Positions 46,765 through 58,634 of a stretch of 64,000 nt of DNA are shown piece by piece (the first letter of the stretch is position 1; every line of letters starts with the position of its first letter). The notes under the pieces were generated by a model. The model worked only from the letters and a program-made list of their open reading frames with translations. It was not told the origin of the DNA and made no database searches. The DNA is from Vanrija pseudolonga (lineage: Eukaryota > Basidiomycota > Tremellomycetes > Trichosporonales > Trichosporonaceae): assembly GCF_020906515.1 (NCBI RefSeq), contig NC_085851.1:1550001-1614000 (forward strand), written 5' to 3'. The translations under genes were made by a program, and so were the position numbers.

Positions 46765-49666
46765 CTACCCCCCATCCTCGTCCACCACCATGTCGTTGGC
46801 CCGCAGATGCGCCATGAACTCGCGCCACACCCGCGCACCGTCCTTGGGCAGAGACTCGGTCGCATACACGCCCGTGCGGGCCATGGCCAACGTCCGTGCC
46901 GACCCCAGGATGATCAAGCCCTGGGCACGTCAGCTACTAACCACACAACCTCAACCCACCCTCTTGGCTCGCGTCAGCCCGACATTGAGCCGCCGCCAGT
47001 CGGACAGGAAACCAATGTATCCCGCCGAGTTGGATCGCACAGTCGAGAAGACGATGACCTGCTTCTCGCGCCCTTCAAACCCGTCGACAGTCTTGACCTC
47101 GACGTCGGCGACTTGCATTGCGCGCTCGGCACCAAGCACTTGCTGGAACCCGTACTGTCTATTCGGGTCGACGTGGAGATACTCGGTAATCGTGCGGATT
47201 TGCGCAGCGTACGGCGCAATCACGCCGATATCCTCGCCCCGCAGATCAGGGTTCTTGTCCAGTAGGTCATACACGATATCACACACACGGCTTGCCTCGT
47301 GGTGATTCGCAATGCTCTGGTTCTCGGGCGACTCGGGAAAGTCGTGATTCAAAAAGGTCACGTTGAGGCGTTTGCCCTCGGGCGTCACCTGCAAAAAGTC
47401 CGTCGCGGGCGGCTCGAGTCCCGCGCGGACCTGCCCGTCACCGCCCACCGTCCCGTCCTTAAGCTGTCCATTATAGAACGTCTTGCTGGAGAAGGCCGAG
47501 ATATCCGGGTGCATGCGGTACTGCGTGTCGAGCATGATGGACGGGATGTGGCGCTCGTGGATGAGGCGTTCGAACATGCTGGTGGCGAGTCCGCCGGCCT
47601 GCGCCTCCTCGCTCACAATGACGGGCGGGAGCTGCTTATGGTCGCCGATGATGGCCACTTGTGACGAGCCCTTCGTAAGCGGCACGAGCGAGAGAGGCTC
47701 TGTGGCCATGCTTGCCTCGTCGAGGAAGACAAACGGAAAGTCGATGTTGTCCAGCATGCGCGAAGTGGCAGACAGACATGTCGTGCACACGACGTCGGCA
47801 TCGGCAAGCACCTCAAACTGCAGTCTCTTCTTGAGCCCAAAGATTTGCCCGTTGAGCTGGTTTACGCGCAGCTGATGCGCCTTGCGCACAGGGGCAGGCA
47901 TGGCACCGTCGGCCATCTTGTCTCGCAGCAGTTTCTGCTCCTCCTTGGCCCGTTCGAGTGCGCGGAACGCGGGGTGCTCCTCCATCCTGCTCTCAAATGT
48001 GTAGTCTTGGAGATGAGCGGGCACGCGCGCCGCTGTGCCGAACCGCACCGGCTTGAGGCCGTGCGAACGCAGGCCGTCGAGCAGGTTGTCCACCGCGACG
48101 TTGGTGTGGGCACAAACTAGGATAGGGTGGGGGAGTTGCCAGTGCTGCTTGAGCAGCTTGATCGTTTCGACAATGACGCGGGTCTTGCCGGTTCCAGGGG
48201 GCTGGAGTCAGCGCGATTCTACAAGGCCCACTCACCCCCTGCACCAAGCTCAGCCGCTCGCTGAGCATCATGGCAATCGCCCGCGTCTGACTAGCGTTGA
48301 GCGGCACGACGGGATCGCCCTCAACGACCACCGGGTCCTGTCCCTCGGGGGTGCGGTATCGTCGTGTCCAGCTATCAATGAGCTTGTTACGGGAGATGAC
48401 GCCGCGGGGCGCGGCCTCATCGGCATGCATCGTCGGGCTGAGCGTCGCGTCCACGTCCGAAGGCTTCATGTCAAGCGCGTCGTGCACCACCACTTCGTCG
48501 CCAGCCGGCGCGCCCATCGACGGCGGGGCGTAGTCGAGCTGGAATCTGCGCAGGAGGAGGTCCCGCAACGCGGTCCCCACGAGCACCTGCTGCTCCGAGT
48601 TTGACCGTCTGCGATTCTCATCGAGCACCTCGTCCTCGATCGCCCGCGGCCCGGCGACCTGGCCGCCGCTCCTGAATTGGCTCATGTCCTGTTGCACGGG
48701 GTCGAGGTTGAGCCGGTCAATCGCTTCCCGCTGGCGGCGGTACGCAAAGTCGCTGCACCCGATATCGATTCGCCACGTCCCGCGATCAAAGTCGTCTGGC
48801 AGCGAGGGGAAGACCACACGCACGTGCCCGCGCGTGGCGGAGAGCACGGCGCCGCGGAGCTTGGCCTCGGTGTCCTTGGCTCCCGGCTCGCATACAGCGT
48901 CGACGAGCGGGTCCGTCCGGCTCCACAGCACTGCCTGGCCAGCAGAGAACAGGTGCGGCGGGAGCGGCTTTGTCGCATCTGACCCGGCACGCGAGAAGGT
49001 GACAACCTTGCCCTCGACCTTGTACGAGGGCTTGAAGTCGGTGTTCGCGACGAGCTTGTCGAGCATGTATCCCTCTCGGCGGAGCTTGTCATCCGGCCAC
49101 TCTTTCAACCTGGCTTCGAACTGGTGTTCCGCCTCGTTCTGCTCAGCTTGCAGCAGCGGCACAAAGCTGGCGTCAGCGGCGCCGTTGCACCCAACTCACT
49201 GCTCAGAGTATCGCCTCAGCTCGTCGAACAGGGGCTCAATCTCGGTCACCTTAGTCATGGGCGGTGTCACGCGTGTCCGAAACGCCTCGGGGAACCAGTA
49301 TCTCCCCGCGGTGTGCTTCTGCCTGCTGAGCGCGCGTCCGCGCCAGTCGAACCGCGTCATCCCGTCCTCGGGCATGGCACCGAGCGGCAGCGGCGGGTGG
49401 TACGCCGCGACGATGTCGGCCTTTTTGCGTCGCCGGCGCTTGGGCACCGCGTCCGCCGCGTCAAACGTCACCGGCGACGGCGGGGCAGGGTGCTCGACCT
49501 CGAACGACGCGTCCTCGAGCGGCCGGTGCTCGGCCTCCTCGCGCACGGCGTCAAACTCGGCGTCGGGCGGCGAGAAGGCCTCCTCGATCGGCTGGACCGG
49601 CCGCGCAGGGAACAGCGACGCAAAGTCAAAGTCGGGCGGGATGTCGTCGAACGCCGGAGCCGGCAT
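46765..49666 (-). CDS. UPF1-like superfamily 1 helicase, probably mitochondrial
   Basis: ATP-dependent 5'-3' RNA/DNA helicase of the UPF1/IGHMBP2 group. Four exons: 49666-49200, 49166-48236, 48201-46960 and 46920-46765; 931 residues from the first in-frame ATG. Motif I is PPGTGKT (residues 467-473), rebuilt exactly by the third splice. Motif Ia is CAHTNVAVDNLL, motif II FLDEASMA, motif III GDHKQLPP, then LDTQYRMHP, APYAAQIRTI, VDGFEGREKQVI and LNVGLTRAKRGLIILG, all of UPF1 type. The frame stays open upstream of this ATG and encodes an Arg/Ser/Ala-rich leader without acids (residues back to 49885), resembling a mitochondrial presequence but with no AUG. The N-terminal 460 residues have no domain I can name. 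Function in mitochondrial RNA or DNA metabolism is inferred. Confidence 0.85.
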
Positions 49667-50218
49667 CGGCGCATGTGCTGCCGGTGCGGGCGAGCTCGCT
49701 GCCGGTCGCCATGCGGGAGTGGAGGAGTGGACACCGCGCCATTGGGGAAGGGGTATTGGTGAAGATCGCCATGCGGCGCTCGCGTCTCGCGCTGTTGTTG
49801 ACAGCGCTCGTGCGAGCGCGATGGCGCGCGACCGCGACGGCGGCCCGCACCGCGCGGCTGGATTGATTCGTATTGAGCGAATCACGGTGGGCAGTGATAC
49901 TATCTGCGCATGGGGATGTGGATGGGGTGTGTGTGGATGTGGTTTGTTGTTGTGTTGTGGAAGTGTAGAGTCACGGCCTAGTTTACGCGTCTGTCGGCAT
50001 CGAGTGGGTGAGTAGACCGCGGCTTGGATGGCGTTTGATTTTGACAGGGGTCCTGAGTGGCAAAAATATCAAGAGGCTTGTGGCTGACCCCATGTCCTCC
50101 TCCTCGTCCTCACACACGCACACTCGGGCACTCTGTGTGCTCGTACCGATGAGAGATGATGAGATGCCATGCGCAATTGCTATGGGGTAATGATACAAAC
50201 TGTGTCTATGCAACCGCC
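49667..50218. other. Helicase leader and upstream region
   Basis: 49667-49885 is open in the helicase frame and probably translated from a non-AUG codon or an unseen upstream exon. 49886-50218 is C/A-rich on the minus strand, with a CGCAG acceptor-like site near 49910, and contains the 3' UTR of the MDL1-COX10 gene. Confidence 0.4.
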
Positions 50219-53200
50219 TCAGTCTCTGTGCTTCAAGACTCGACCTCGGCTCTCCTCAATTGCCCGTATTTCCTTCCTTCCCTCGTCGCTGTTCTCCCAG
50301 TCCATCTCTCGCCGCAGCCACCCATACAGGTTCTTGTGCACTAGCATGAGCACGAGCACTGCAGGCAGGTACCACAGGCTGACGAAGAAGACACGTTTGG
50401 CCGTCGTCTCATTGGTGCGCTTGTAAAACTCCCACGCGGACTTGAGGAAGACGGCGTTGGGCAGCGCAGAGGTGAGGGCAAACGACCAGTCCACCGATCC
50501 ACTCAGAGGGGCAAGGACGGCGCAGATCGGTACCAGAAGCGCCGTGTGCCGCAATGACACGAGGGCGTTGAGACGCGGCGAGAGCACGGAAAGCATCGGG
50601 TAGCCGGACACGGCGTAGAACGGCCGAATCATGTGCGAGAGGGCGTTGAAGTGGGGGAATTGCCACGAGAACAGCAGGATGGCGAGCATCCAGGCGGTGA
50701 GCGGGTTGGGAAGGTCGATAGGCAGGTCGGAGAAGGGCCAGTGGAGGAGGAGCGGCTGCTCAGCCGTGGGCCAGAGGGAGCCACCGGTGGCCGTCCAGCC
50801 CATGAGCGGGGTGATGGCACCGACAACGGCACCAATCCACGTGTTGGAAACGCTGAAGCGCTTCATCGGCGTGTAGACGCCGGCGTAGAGGATCAGGTTG
50901 CCAATGCCGAGGAGAGCCGTCGTGGGGTTGCAGCCAAACCAGAGGATCGCGCCGCCAGCGACAGTGCAGACGGTCGCGAACATCGCGGCATGGAAAGGCG
51001 TCACGAGACGGGCGACGAGCGGACGGACACGGGTACGGGGCGTCTGCGCGTCAATCGGAGCCTCGAGGATCTGGTTGATTGTGTTGGCCGCGGCCGAAGT
51101 AAGGAACGTGCCGATTGTGAGGTTGAGCAGCACAGGAAGGGAGAGGGGCAGGGGCGAGAGGGCGAATCCGGTCGTAGCGGTCAGCGTCATGAGGACGGAA
51201 AGGTTGCGCTTCGACAGCTTGGAGTAGACGCCGATCAAGCGACGGGCAGTGAAAGGTGGCACGGGCTTGTATGCCGAGAGAGGAGCCTCGGGGGCGGCCG
51301 GCACGCCGGCACCGAGGTCAGCCAGGGGAGTTGCCGGAGCAGACGCCGCCTGCCAGACGGTGCTGTAGTCCTTCGCAGGGGGGAGGGCCTTGATCACGTC
51401 CTTGGCCGCCTCGGCGACCGGGGGCTCGGGAACAGGGGGCTGGGACGAGTAGGAGCGGCGGGCGGCGGCACGGGTGTGGGCGTGACGGCGCTGGCCGTTG
51501 GCGAAAGGCGAAGCGGCGACGGCAGCAGGGGTGTTGACGGTGATGGCTGGCTGGGACGACGGCTCCTCCGGAGGAGTGACGGGCTCAACAGGTCCCTCAT
51601 CCTCAGCAGGGTCGCCAATCGCGGCCAATTGTCCCTGAACCATCTTTCTGAAGCGGCCGTGAGGACGCGAGATGAGGTCGGGGTACGATCCATCCTCCAT
51701 AACCCGACCGCCCTCAAGGTAAACGACGCGGTCAGCCGACGCGATAGACGAGAGACGGTGGGCAATGAGAATGACAGTGATGTCCGTGTCGTTGAAAAGC
51801 GTGTCGAGCGCAGCGTTGACGGCGCGCTCAGACTCCGAGTCGAGAGCCGACGTCGCCTCGTCCATCATCAGCACTGACGGGTGGCCGACGAGCGCACGCG
51901 CAATGGCGATACGCTGGCGCTGGCCGCCCGACAGACTTGCCTTGGTGATGACCGTGTCGTAGCCCTCGGGCAGGCGCTCGATGAAGTCACAGTGGGCAAT
52001 GTTGGCCGCGCGGATGACCTCACCGCGCGTGGCGTCGGGGTGGCCGTACTTGATGTTGTCCTCGATGGTACCGCCGAAGAGCACAGGGTCCTGAGGCACG
52101 TAGCCGATGCGGCCACGCCACGACTCGGGCTCAAAGTCGCGAATGTCCTTGGAGCCGAAGCGGACCTGGCCCGACGTGGGGTCGTAGAAGCGGAGAAGAA
52201 GCAGCTGGATTGAGCTCTTGCCGCTACCACTTCCGCCGACGAGAGCCACCTGCTCGCCCTGGTCAATGCGGAGGTTGACGCCGTCGAGGACCTTGACATC
52301 GGGGCGCGAGGGGTACGCAAACGCAACGTCGCGGAGCTCAATAGCACCAGCGTCCTTCTTGGTGACAGGGGCACCAATAGAAAGGGGAACGGGCGAGTCC
52401 AGAGCGTGAAGAGAGATGATGCGCTGGGAAGCACCAACACCACGCATAAGACCAGTAAAGAACGACGCGAGAGCTACCGTCAGCGCCGGCCAAAGACCCC
52501 CGACTCACTGTTCAAACTCCACTCGATCCAGTTGACATAAATGAGCGAGGTGGTCATGTCGCCGACGGTAATTTCGCCGCGCTGCACCAGAATACCGCCG
52601 TAGATAAGAAGACCGATCATGGCAAGGTCACCGGCGACTTCGTTTGCACCCTGGAAGATACCGTTCGCGTACGTCTCCTTCTTCTGGAGACCAAACACGG
52701 TGTTGACCTTTTGAGCGAAGCGAGCACGCTCCAGAGGCTGCATGTTGGACGCTGTGACTGTCCTGTGCGCGGAGAGACGCTCCTCGGCGGTTTTGCTCAT
52801 GTTACCGAGCGCCTCCTGCGTCTTGAGGGACAGCTGGCGAATGTAGCGACCATAAAAGTACGAGCCGATCGAAATAGGAGGGAAGAGCAGGAGCATGACA
52901 CCACAGAGCTTGGGCGAGATGAGGTACATGGCTCCGACTCCGACTGCCGTGCCAAGAACCGCCTTGAGACCCTCGCCGAGGTTTTCGCTCAAACTCTGGC
53001 CGACGATAGACGAGTCCTGGCCCAAGCGCGACAAGGCATCACCGACGCCCGTGCTTTCAATGTGTGATGGCGGGAGGGCGAGATACTGCTTGTATGTCTT
53101 GTTCCTGATCTGAGCGACAGTCTTCTGACCAGCGAGACGAAGCGCGATGCTGCGGGCCGAGTTGGCCAGTGCGCCGAACAGCAGGAAGGCAGCAAGGGCC

Positions 53201-53769
53201 AGAGCGGCCTGTTCGAGAGGCATGCCGAACAACAGAGTCTCCTTGGATCCGGGGGCGAAGAAATCGATGATACGACCGATGATGTAAGGGACGGACAGAC
53301 TGACGCCGGTAGACACGACAAGCATGCCGACGCCAAACGTCAGCAGCTTCCACTGCGGCTTGGCGAGCGAGATGAGCTTGCCGACCGATGCCGTGTCTGC
53401 CGACTTTTCAGGCTTGGTCGCGACGCTGGTCGAGGCAGGTGTCGTGGCCGGGGTGGGCGTCGCCGTCGTGGTCGGGGTGGACGTCGCCTTCTCTTCCGGC
53501 TTGGCGGCCTCAGTCGATTCGAAGCGGCGTCCGAGGCGGACCACTGCCGCATCGCGGATGCTGAGCGTTGGGCGAGTAGCGGCAGCCGACGAGAACGCCC
53601 TCAACAGCTGGCCATGGCCATGGGCATGTATCCGTCCAGCGCTCAGCACCGGTGGCAGAGACGAGTAGCCGAGACCAGCAGCATACCTGAAACCGATGTG
53701 GGCCTGGCGCGCCGTCTGCTGCCCCAGCTTTTGCTGCCAGGCGAGCAGGGCCACGCCTCTTGCGGCCAT
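50219..53769 (-). CDS. Mitochondrial ABC half-transporter fused to protoheme IX farnesyltransferase (MDL1-COX10 fusion)
   Basis: Two exons (53769-52509, 52473-50219) encode 1171 residues. Residues 1-90 are a mitochondrial-type presequence (ARGVALLAWQQKLGQ; LLRAFSS). Residues about 180-430 form the six-helix ABC membrane domain. Residues about 460-690 are the nucleotide-binding domain: Walker A GGSGSGKSS (500-508), signature LSGGQRQR (about 601-608), Walker B VLMMDEATSALD (about 621-632). This is the ABCB10/Mdl1 type, an inner-membrane peptide or metabolite exporter. After a Pro/Ala linker with an internal RRSYSS site (about 760-765), residues about 830-1171 are a full COX10: NTINQILEAPIDAQTPRTRVRP, YTPMKRFSVSNTWIGAVVGA and FSWQFPHFNALSHMI. 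COX10 converts heme B to heme O for cytochrome oxidase. No stop and no suitable start codon separates the two. The matrix-facing NBD and COX10 N-terminus are topologically compatible. Confidence 0.88.
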
Positions 53770-54133
53770 GGCTCGGCGAGTAAGGAGGGTGATCAGGTGC
53801 GGGGAGCGGCGGCGGCGGTCGGGGCAGCTGCCGATGAGTTTGCGGCGCGTTTGTCGGAGGTAGTGAGCGACGCGAGTGAGATGGTGATGATTCCCATCAA
53901 GATGGAGGGTCGGAAAAAGTCGAGTATGGTCCGACGTCGCCGAGTGAAGCAAGTGATACCCTACCACGTGGTCGGTCGGCCGACGTCACAAGCCTGTAAA
54001 CAAATTTCACACGTAATTGCTCCCAAAAGTTCAGTGTTCTATGCAAGTTGCTGCAGTTGCCACCTATCTCACATTGAAACCTCAAAGACAACCTCGTTCA
54101 GCAACCCCAGGCCACAAAGGCAGCTGCCCAACA
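53770..54133. other. Divergent promoter, MDL1-COX10 and UTP11
   Basis: 364 bases between head-to-head genes. It is A/C-rich near the UTP11 ATG. No TATA box is clear. Confidence 0.4.
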
Positions 54134-55230
54134 TGGTCAACGCAGCGAGGAAGAGTAGGTGGACACTGGACCCGCTCCCTCGAGCCGATCGCTGACCTCC
54201 AGACCTCATGTCGAGGCGCAACCACAAGGAGCGTGCCCAACCGCTTCACCGCCGCAAGCTTGGCCTGCTCGAGAAGCACAAGGACTATGTCCACCGTGCG
54301 CGTGATTACAAGAGCAAGAAGGACCGTATCAAAAAGCTGCGCGAGAAGGCCGCCTTCAGGAACAAGGATGAGTTCTACTGGGGCATGATCAAGGGCAAGA
54401 CAGACAATGGAGTGGCCATCGCCAACCGCGGGAACGAGGCGCTGTCCGTCGACGTCGTCAAGCTCCTCAAGACGCAGGACGTCGGATACATCAAGGTCCA
54501 GATTGCGCAAGACGAGAAGAAGATCCTCAAGCTTCGCGCCCAGCTCGAGGTCTCCGCCCCTGTCGCTGGACCAAGCTCAGAGTGGACGGCGGCGTCTGAG
54601 CTCGCAGAGGTGGAGAAGCTCGCAGAGATGGGCGTCGTGCTCCGCCCCGATCAGACAAAGCGCAAGGGCAAGGGACGCGCGCCGGCCCAGGGACACGTTG
54701 TGTTTGCCGAGGGCAAGGAGGAGTGTGAGTGCGGTGACTGCCGTGTGGACGACGCTGACACCTCAGTCGACTCTTACGGCGCCGAGGAGGAGACAGTAGA
54801 GGTGGTCGAGGAGGAGGAGGCCGCGCCCGATCTTGGATGGCTCGCACCCCCAGAGCCAAAGAAGAAGCGCAAGGGCAAGGCTGTGGCTGTTGTGGAGGAG
54901 GAGGAGGAAGAGGACGATGAGGAGGAGAGGCTGGAAGAGGCAAGGGTGAGTGGGGTGGGCCACCCTTCACCGACTGGAGTATGTCTGACATTGCAGGAAC
55001 ACCGCATGGAGCTCCTCGGCAACCTCTCAGCCCTGCTTGGTCGCGTCCGCCTGCTCAGGCAAGCCGAGGCCCGTCTCGAGACGACCAAGGGGCTCATGGG
55101 CAAGGGTGCGGCACGCAAGGTGCGCGAGGAAGGCTTTGTGGACGACGAGAATGCGCCTGAGGACCGGAATGGCGAGCGCAAGAAGTTTGTTGGCAAGCAG
55201 TGGAAGTGGAAGCTTGAGCGGAGGAAGTAG
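54134..55230 (+). CDS. UTP11: U3 snoRNP-associated protein Utp11
   Basis: SSU processome component needed for 18S rRNA maturation in the nucleolus. Exons: 54134-54155 (22 bases), 54203-54724, 54767-54945 and 54997-55230; 318 residues. The N-terminus is the family signature: SRRNHKERAQP, then RKLGLLEKHKDYVHRARDY and FRNKDEFYWGMIKGKTDNG. The third quarter is Glu/Lys-rich (KKKRKGKA, then an acidic run). The C-terminus ends basic (FVGKQWKWKLERRK), also typical. The second intron (42 bases, GTGAGT donor, GCTGAC branch) is a multiple of three without a stop, so retention would add 14 residues (CECGDC-containing) and keep the frame. Length exceeds animal UTP11 (253) because of the acidic insert. Confidence 0.9.
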
Positions 55231-56198
55231 GTGTGTGTGACAGTGTATGTATAGTATTGCATGGCAGGTGGGCGTATGTGCCGGGGCGTACGGCGTGACC
55301 GCGTCGCGTCGCTTGATCGCTGTCATGATGACTGCAATGTTGATACCCCTGCACCCCTGCCCGCTGTGTGGGCATCTTGGAGCCGCCAGCAAGAGTGCGT
55401 CGCTCGACGCGACCGTCACCCGCTGCGCTTAGACCTCGACGCGTTCACCCTGGCTGGCTGGCACAGCAAGCAACACACACTCCAATGACTCCAAACACGG
55501 AGCCCACCTTTTGACCGCATTGTAATGACGCCTGGGGCATGCCATTCCGCACTACATTAGCGGCCATGTGCGAGTGTGCATAGGATGAATTGCTAGACGC
55601 GGGGCTATGAGCCAGGGGGTGAGTCGTGCCCAATTGGCTTCAGCTCAGCAGATTGTGCCGGCGGAGACACGACACGGACGCCACAGGGGCAAAGTGGAGA
55701 CGCGAAGGTGGGCTTGTGGGTGTCGACAATTTGGTCCCGAGTCCAGCCAGTGGACCCAGTTGTTGACGCGACTGGTTTTCTCGTCAGGGTGTTGCACGTG
55801 GTGTTTGGGTCAGGCGGCGTTGGTTGGAGCCGTGGGCGGCGGCGGGTGTTTGACTCTCCCCTTGCTCCTGCTCGCTCGCACCCACCGGCCGGCGTCAGTC
55901 AGTCAGTCAGGAATTGCACCACCCAGCCTTCAGGCTTCAACCAACCTCAGGACTGAAAGCGCAACATTGATCACTTCGCGCGACTACATCGACAACGACG
56001 ACGCGACGACACTCTCACTTCGCGTTGCTTGTCCCTTCATCTCTGCGCGCCGGCACCCAACTCCACAACTCGGATCCCCGCCACCGGCCGTTCTTAAACT
56101 CCTCCTTCCTCCCCTTGCCTCGCCAACTCGTGTGATCACCACCACCACCACCCCTCCACTATCGCGTCCACGTCCCACCCCGCAGCGGCCCTCTCACC
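55231..56198. other. Intergenic, long leader of the GATA gene
   Basis: 968 bases. A GTCA repeat (4 copies, 55894-55909) and a C/A/T-rich stretch at about 56000-56195 precede the ATG, consistent with a long 5' UTR. No gene was found. Confidence 0.45.
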
Positions 56199-58634
56199 AT
56201 GGCCCAGCCGCTCACCCCAAACCGCATCCACCAGCTACCTGGTACGTCGCGCACAGACAAAGGAAGCCGCTGACCCCACAAGTCCAAGTCTCGTACCACC
56301 TCCAGTCGTCGAGCCAGACCTTCCTCGCAACCTTTCCCGGCCTGTACCAGGTCTACGTGCACCCCAATGTTGGGGGGTCCAGAGTGGATGGCGCAGAGGA
56401 CGAGGCATGGGGAGCAATTTACCTCAAGACAGTGGTGCAGGGCGTAGTGATGGCTAGGTGAGTGCGCCGCGGCGTCGACGCCAACGGGGAGACGCGTCGT
56501 GATGGCGTCCGCCTATAATTTGCTCACGCGGTGCAGCCCCGAAATCCACCCGACTCACCCCGGCACGCCCGACCTGTCATTATATGTCCTCGACCCCCGC
56601 GAGACCTTCCTCCGCAAGTCGCGTGCCGCGCCGGCACACCGCTTCGCACCGCACTCGGAGGTGTGGACGGGCAAGGGCCTCGTGTCGTGGGCGCTGGGCG
56701 AGCCCGGGGCGGGGAAGAGCTTAATTACCGGTAGACTGGTGCGCCGCGCAGAGTTTGTCGGCATTGGTGCCCAGGAGGCGGGGCTGTCAGGCCTGGAGGC
56801 GCTGGCGGCCAACAGCAGCCAGGACCGCGAGGCGTGGGGTATCGAGGTCGCCATCGGGCTCAAGTCGGGCATGTCGTCCGCCAGCATGTTCCCTGGCCCC
56901 CTGCACTACGCCGTCGAGAGTGGCATGTTTTCCGGAGTGCTCCCTGCCGCGCCACCTCGTCAGCCGACCCCACCGCAGGTGGCGCTTCCACCAAGCGAGG
57001 CTACGCCAGTCGACCTCACCTCGGACATTTCGATGGGCAGCGAAGCCGACACGGCGACCGTGCCTGCAAAGCGCCCACTGCCAAAGTCGACTGGTGGTCG
57101 TCCACGAGGACGTCCACCCAAGCAGCCCAAGCGCGGCCCTGTCGCTACACAGCGCGAGAGACTCGGCGCATTAGACGGCAATCAGACGGCTGCACGCTCG
57201 TCACCTGCGCCGCCGTCGTCCCGCGCCGACCAGTTCTTCGCCAGCATCCCACCTGAGCTGCGACCTGACCACATGTCCAAAGAGCATGCGCAGAAGCTGC
57301 TCCAGAGCCCAGCGTTCCTCCGCATGCTCGAGAAGATCACCGGCACGCCGATGCTCGCCCTTGCTCAAAAGGAAGCCCGCAAGTCGCAAGAAGCACCCCC
57401 GACGCCAAAGTGCTGGAACTGCGGCACCATCAAGAGCACGGTGTGGCGTACGAGAAACAACGATGAGGGAGAGAGCGTGCGCGTTTGCAACGCTTGTGGA
57501 CTCTACTATAACAAGACCAAGATGATGAGGCCGCCCAGCCTCTGGTCATCGGTTGACACCCCTACTGGCCTCGACAGGACGCTGCTCCCGCGCTCGGCCG
57601 CTGGAGAGGCAAGCACCTTCAAGCGGACATTGACCATGGTCGCGGAAAAGGATGCGCAGCGCATCGCCAACATGCGCGCCACGAGATCACGAGCCTCTTC
57701 TTCGCTGCCTGCCATTCCCCGTGCCATGCCCATGACCTCGCCTCCTCGCGGCCCGGCACCACTTCCAAAGAATGTTCGCAACGCCAAGTTTGCCGGTACG
57801 ACGGCTGTGGCTGCCAGCTCCCCAGGCGGCTGGGTCGACGCTGGGCCATCATCGTGCCCGCCCTCGGGGCCCGTTGCCGCGGCCGACGACAACACGATCG
57901 ACCCCAACGCCAGCCCAAACACCAATCTTCGCCGCATCTTTGGGGACGCAATGCCCAGCCTCGCCATGCCACTCAGCGACGACGGTGCCGGCACAGCCGA
58001 GAGCCACACAGGATGGAACGCCGATCTGTCGGCGTTCTTCGACGTCGACGGCTTCTCGATGGCGCCTGGGACGTCGCACAAGTCGATCGCCAAGTCGCCT
58101 GCTCTCCGCTCCCAGGCCGACATCAAGGGCGTATCGTCTGCCCTTCGTGGGCGGGACATCGACCTCGGCATGGCACCCACGAGCATGGCTGCGAGCTCAG
58201 AGGACGACGTCTTCTCGCAGCTCTTCCAGCGCACTTCATCAGTCGGCAACCTCGACGCGTCGGATCTCGGGCACCAGCCATCCGACACGCCGGAGCCGTT
58301 CGACTTTTCGCAGCTGCCACCGAGCTCGCCGCCGTCCATGCCGTCCAACCTGCCACACTCGGCTCTGCTCCTCTCTAGCCCTGGTGGATCGCCAATGGAC
58401 ATCAGCCCGCGGCCCGAGAGCGAGGCAGGCTCTCGTGTGAGCCCGCCGGCGCTATCTGGCCTCCGTCACTCCGTGCACGCGGACGACGCCAACGAGGAGG
58501 TCGACCAGAAGCCGGTGATCTCGGCTGGAGATCAGGAAATCCAGGACCTACTGTCCAAGCTCGCGTCCAACGGCAAGATGAGCGACGAGCTGCTCGCCCT
58601 CTTCAACGCGTTCCCCGCCGCGTCCACGGCCTAG
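56199..58634 (+). CDS. GATA-type zinc-finger protein with AT-hook
   Basis: Probable transcription factor. Three exons (56199-56241, 56283-56457, 56537-58634) encode 771 residues. Residues 20-210 form a structured domain (FLATFPGLYQVYVHP; LSLYVLDPRETFLRKSR) I do not recognise; it includes a P-loop-like GEPGAGKS at 127-134. An AT-hook lies near 260-272 (RPRGRPPKQPKRG). The GATA finger is Cys365, Cys368, Cys390, Cys393: CWNCGTIKSTVWR, then RVCNACGLYYNK. The loop between the cysteine pairs is 21 residues, against the usual 17-18. The C-terminal 350 residues are Ser/Pro-rich and disordered, a likely activation region. The acceptor of intron 1 is AAG rather than CAG. The target pathway is unknown. 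Confidence 0.83.
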
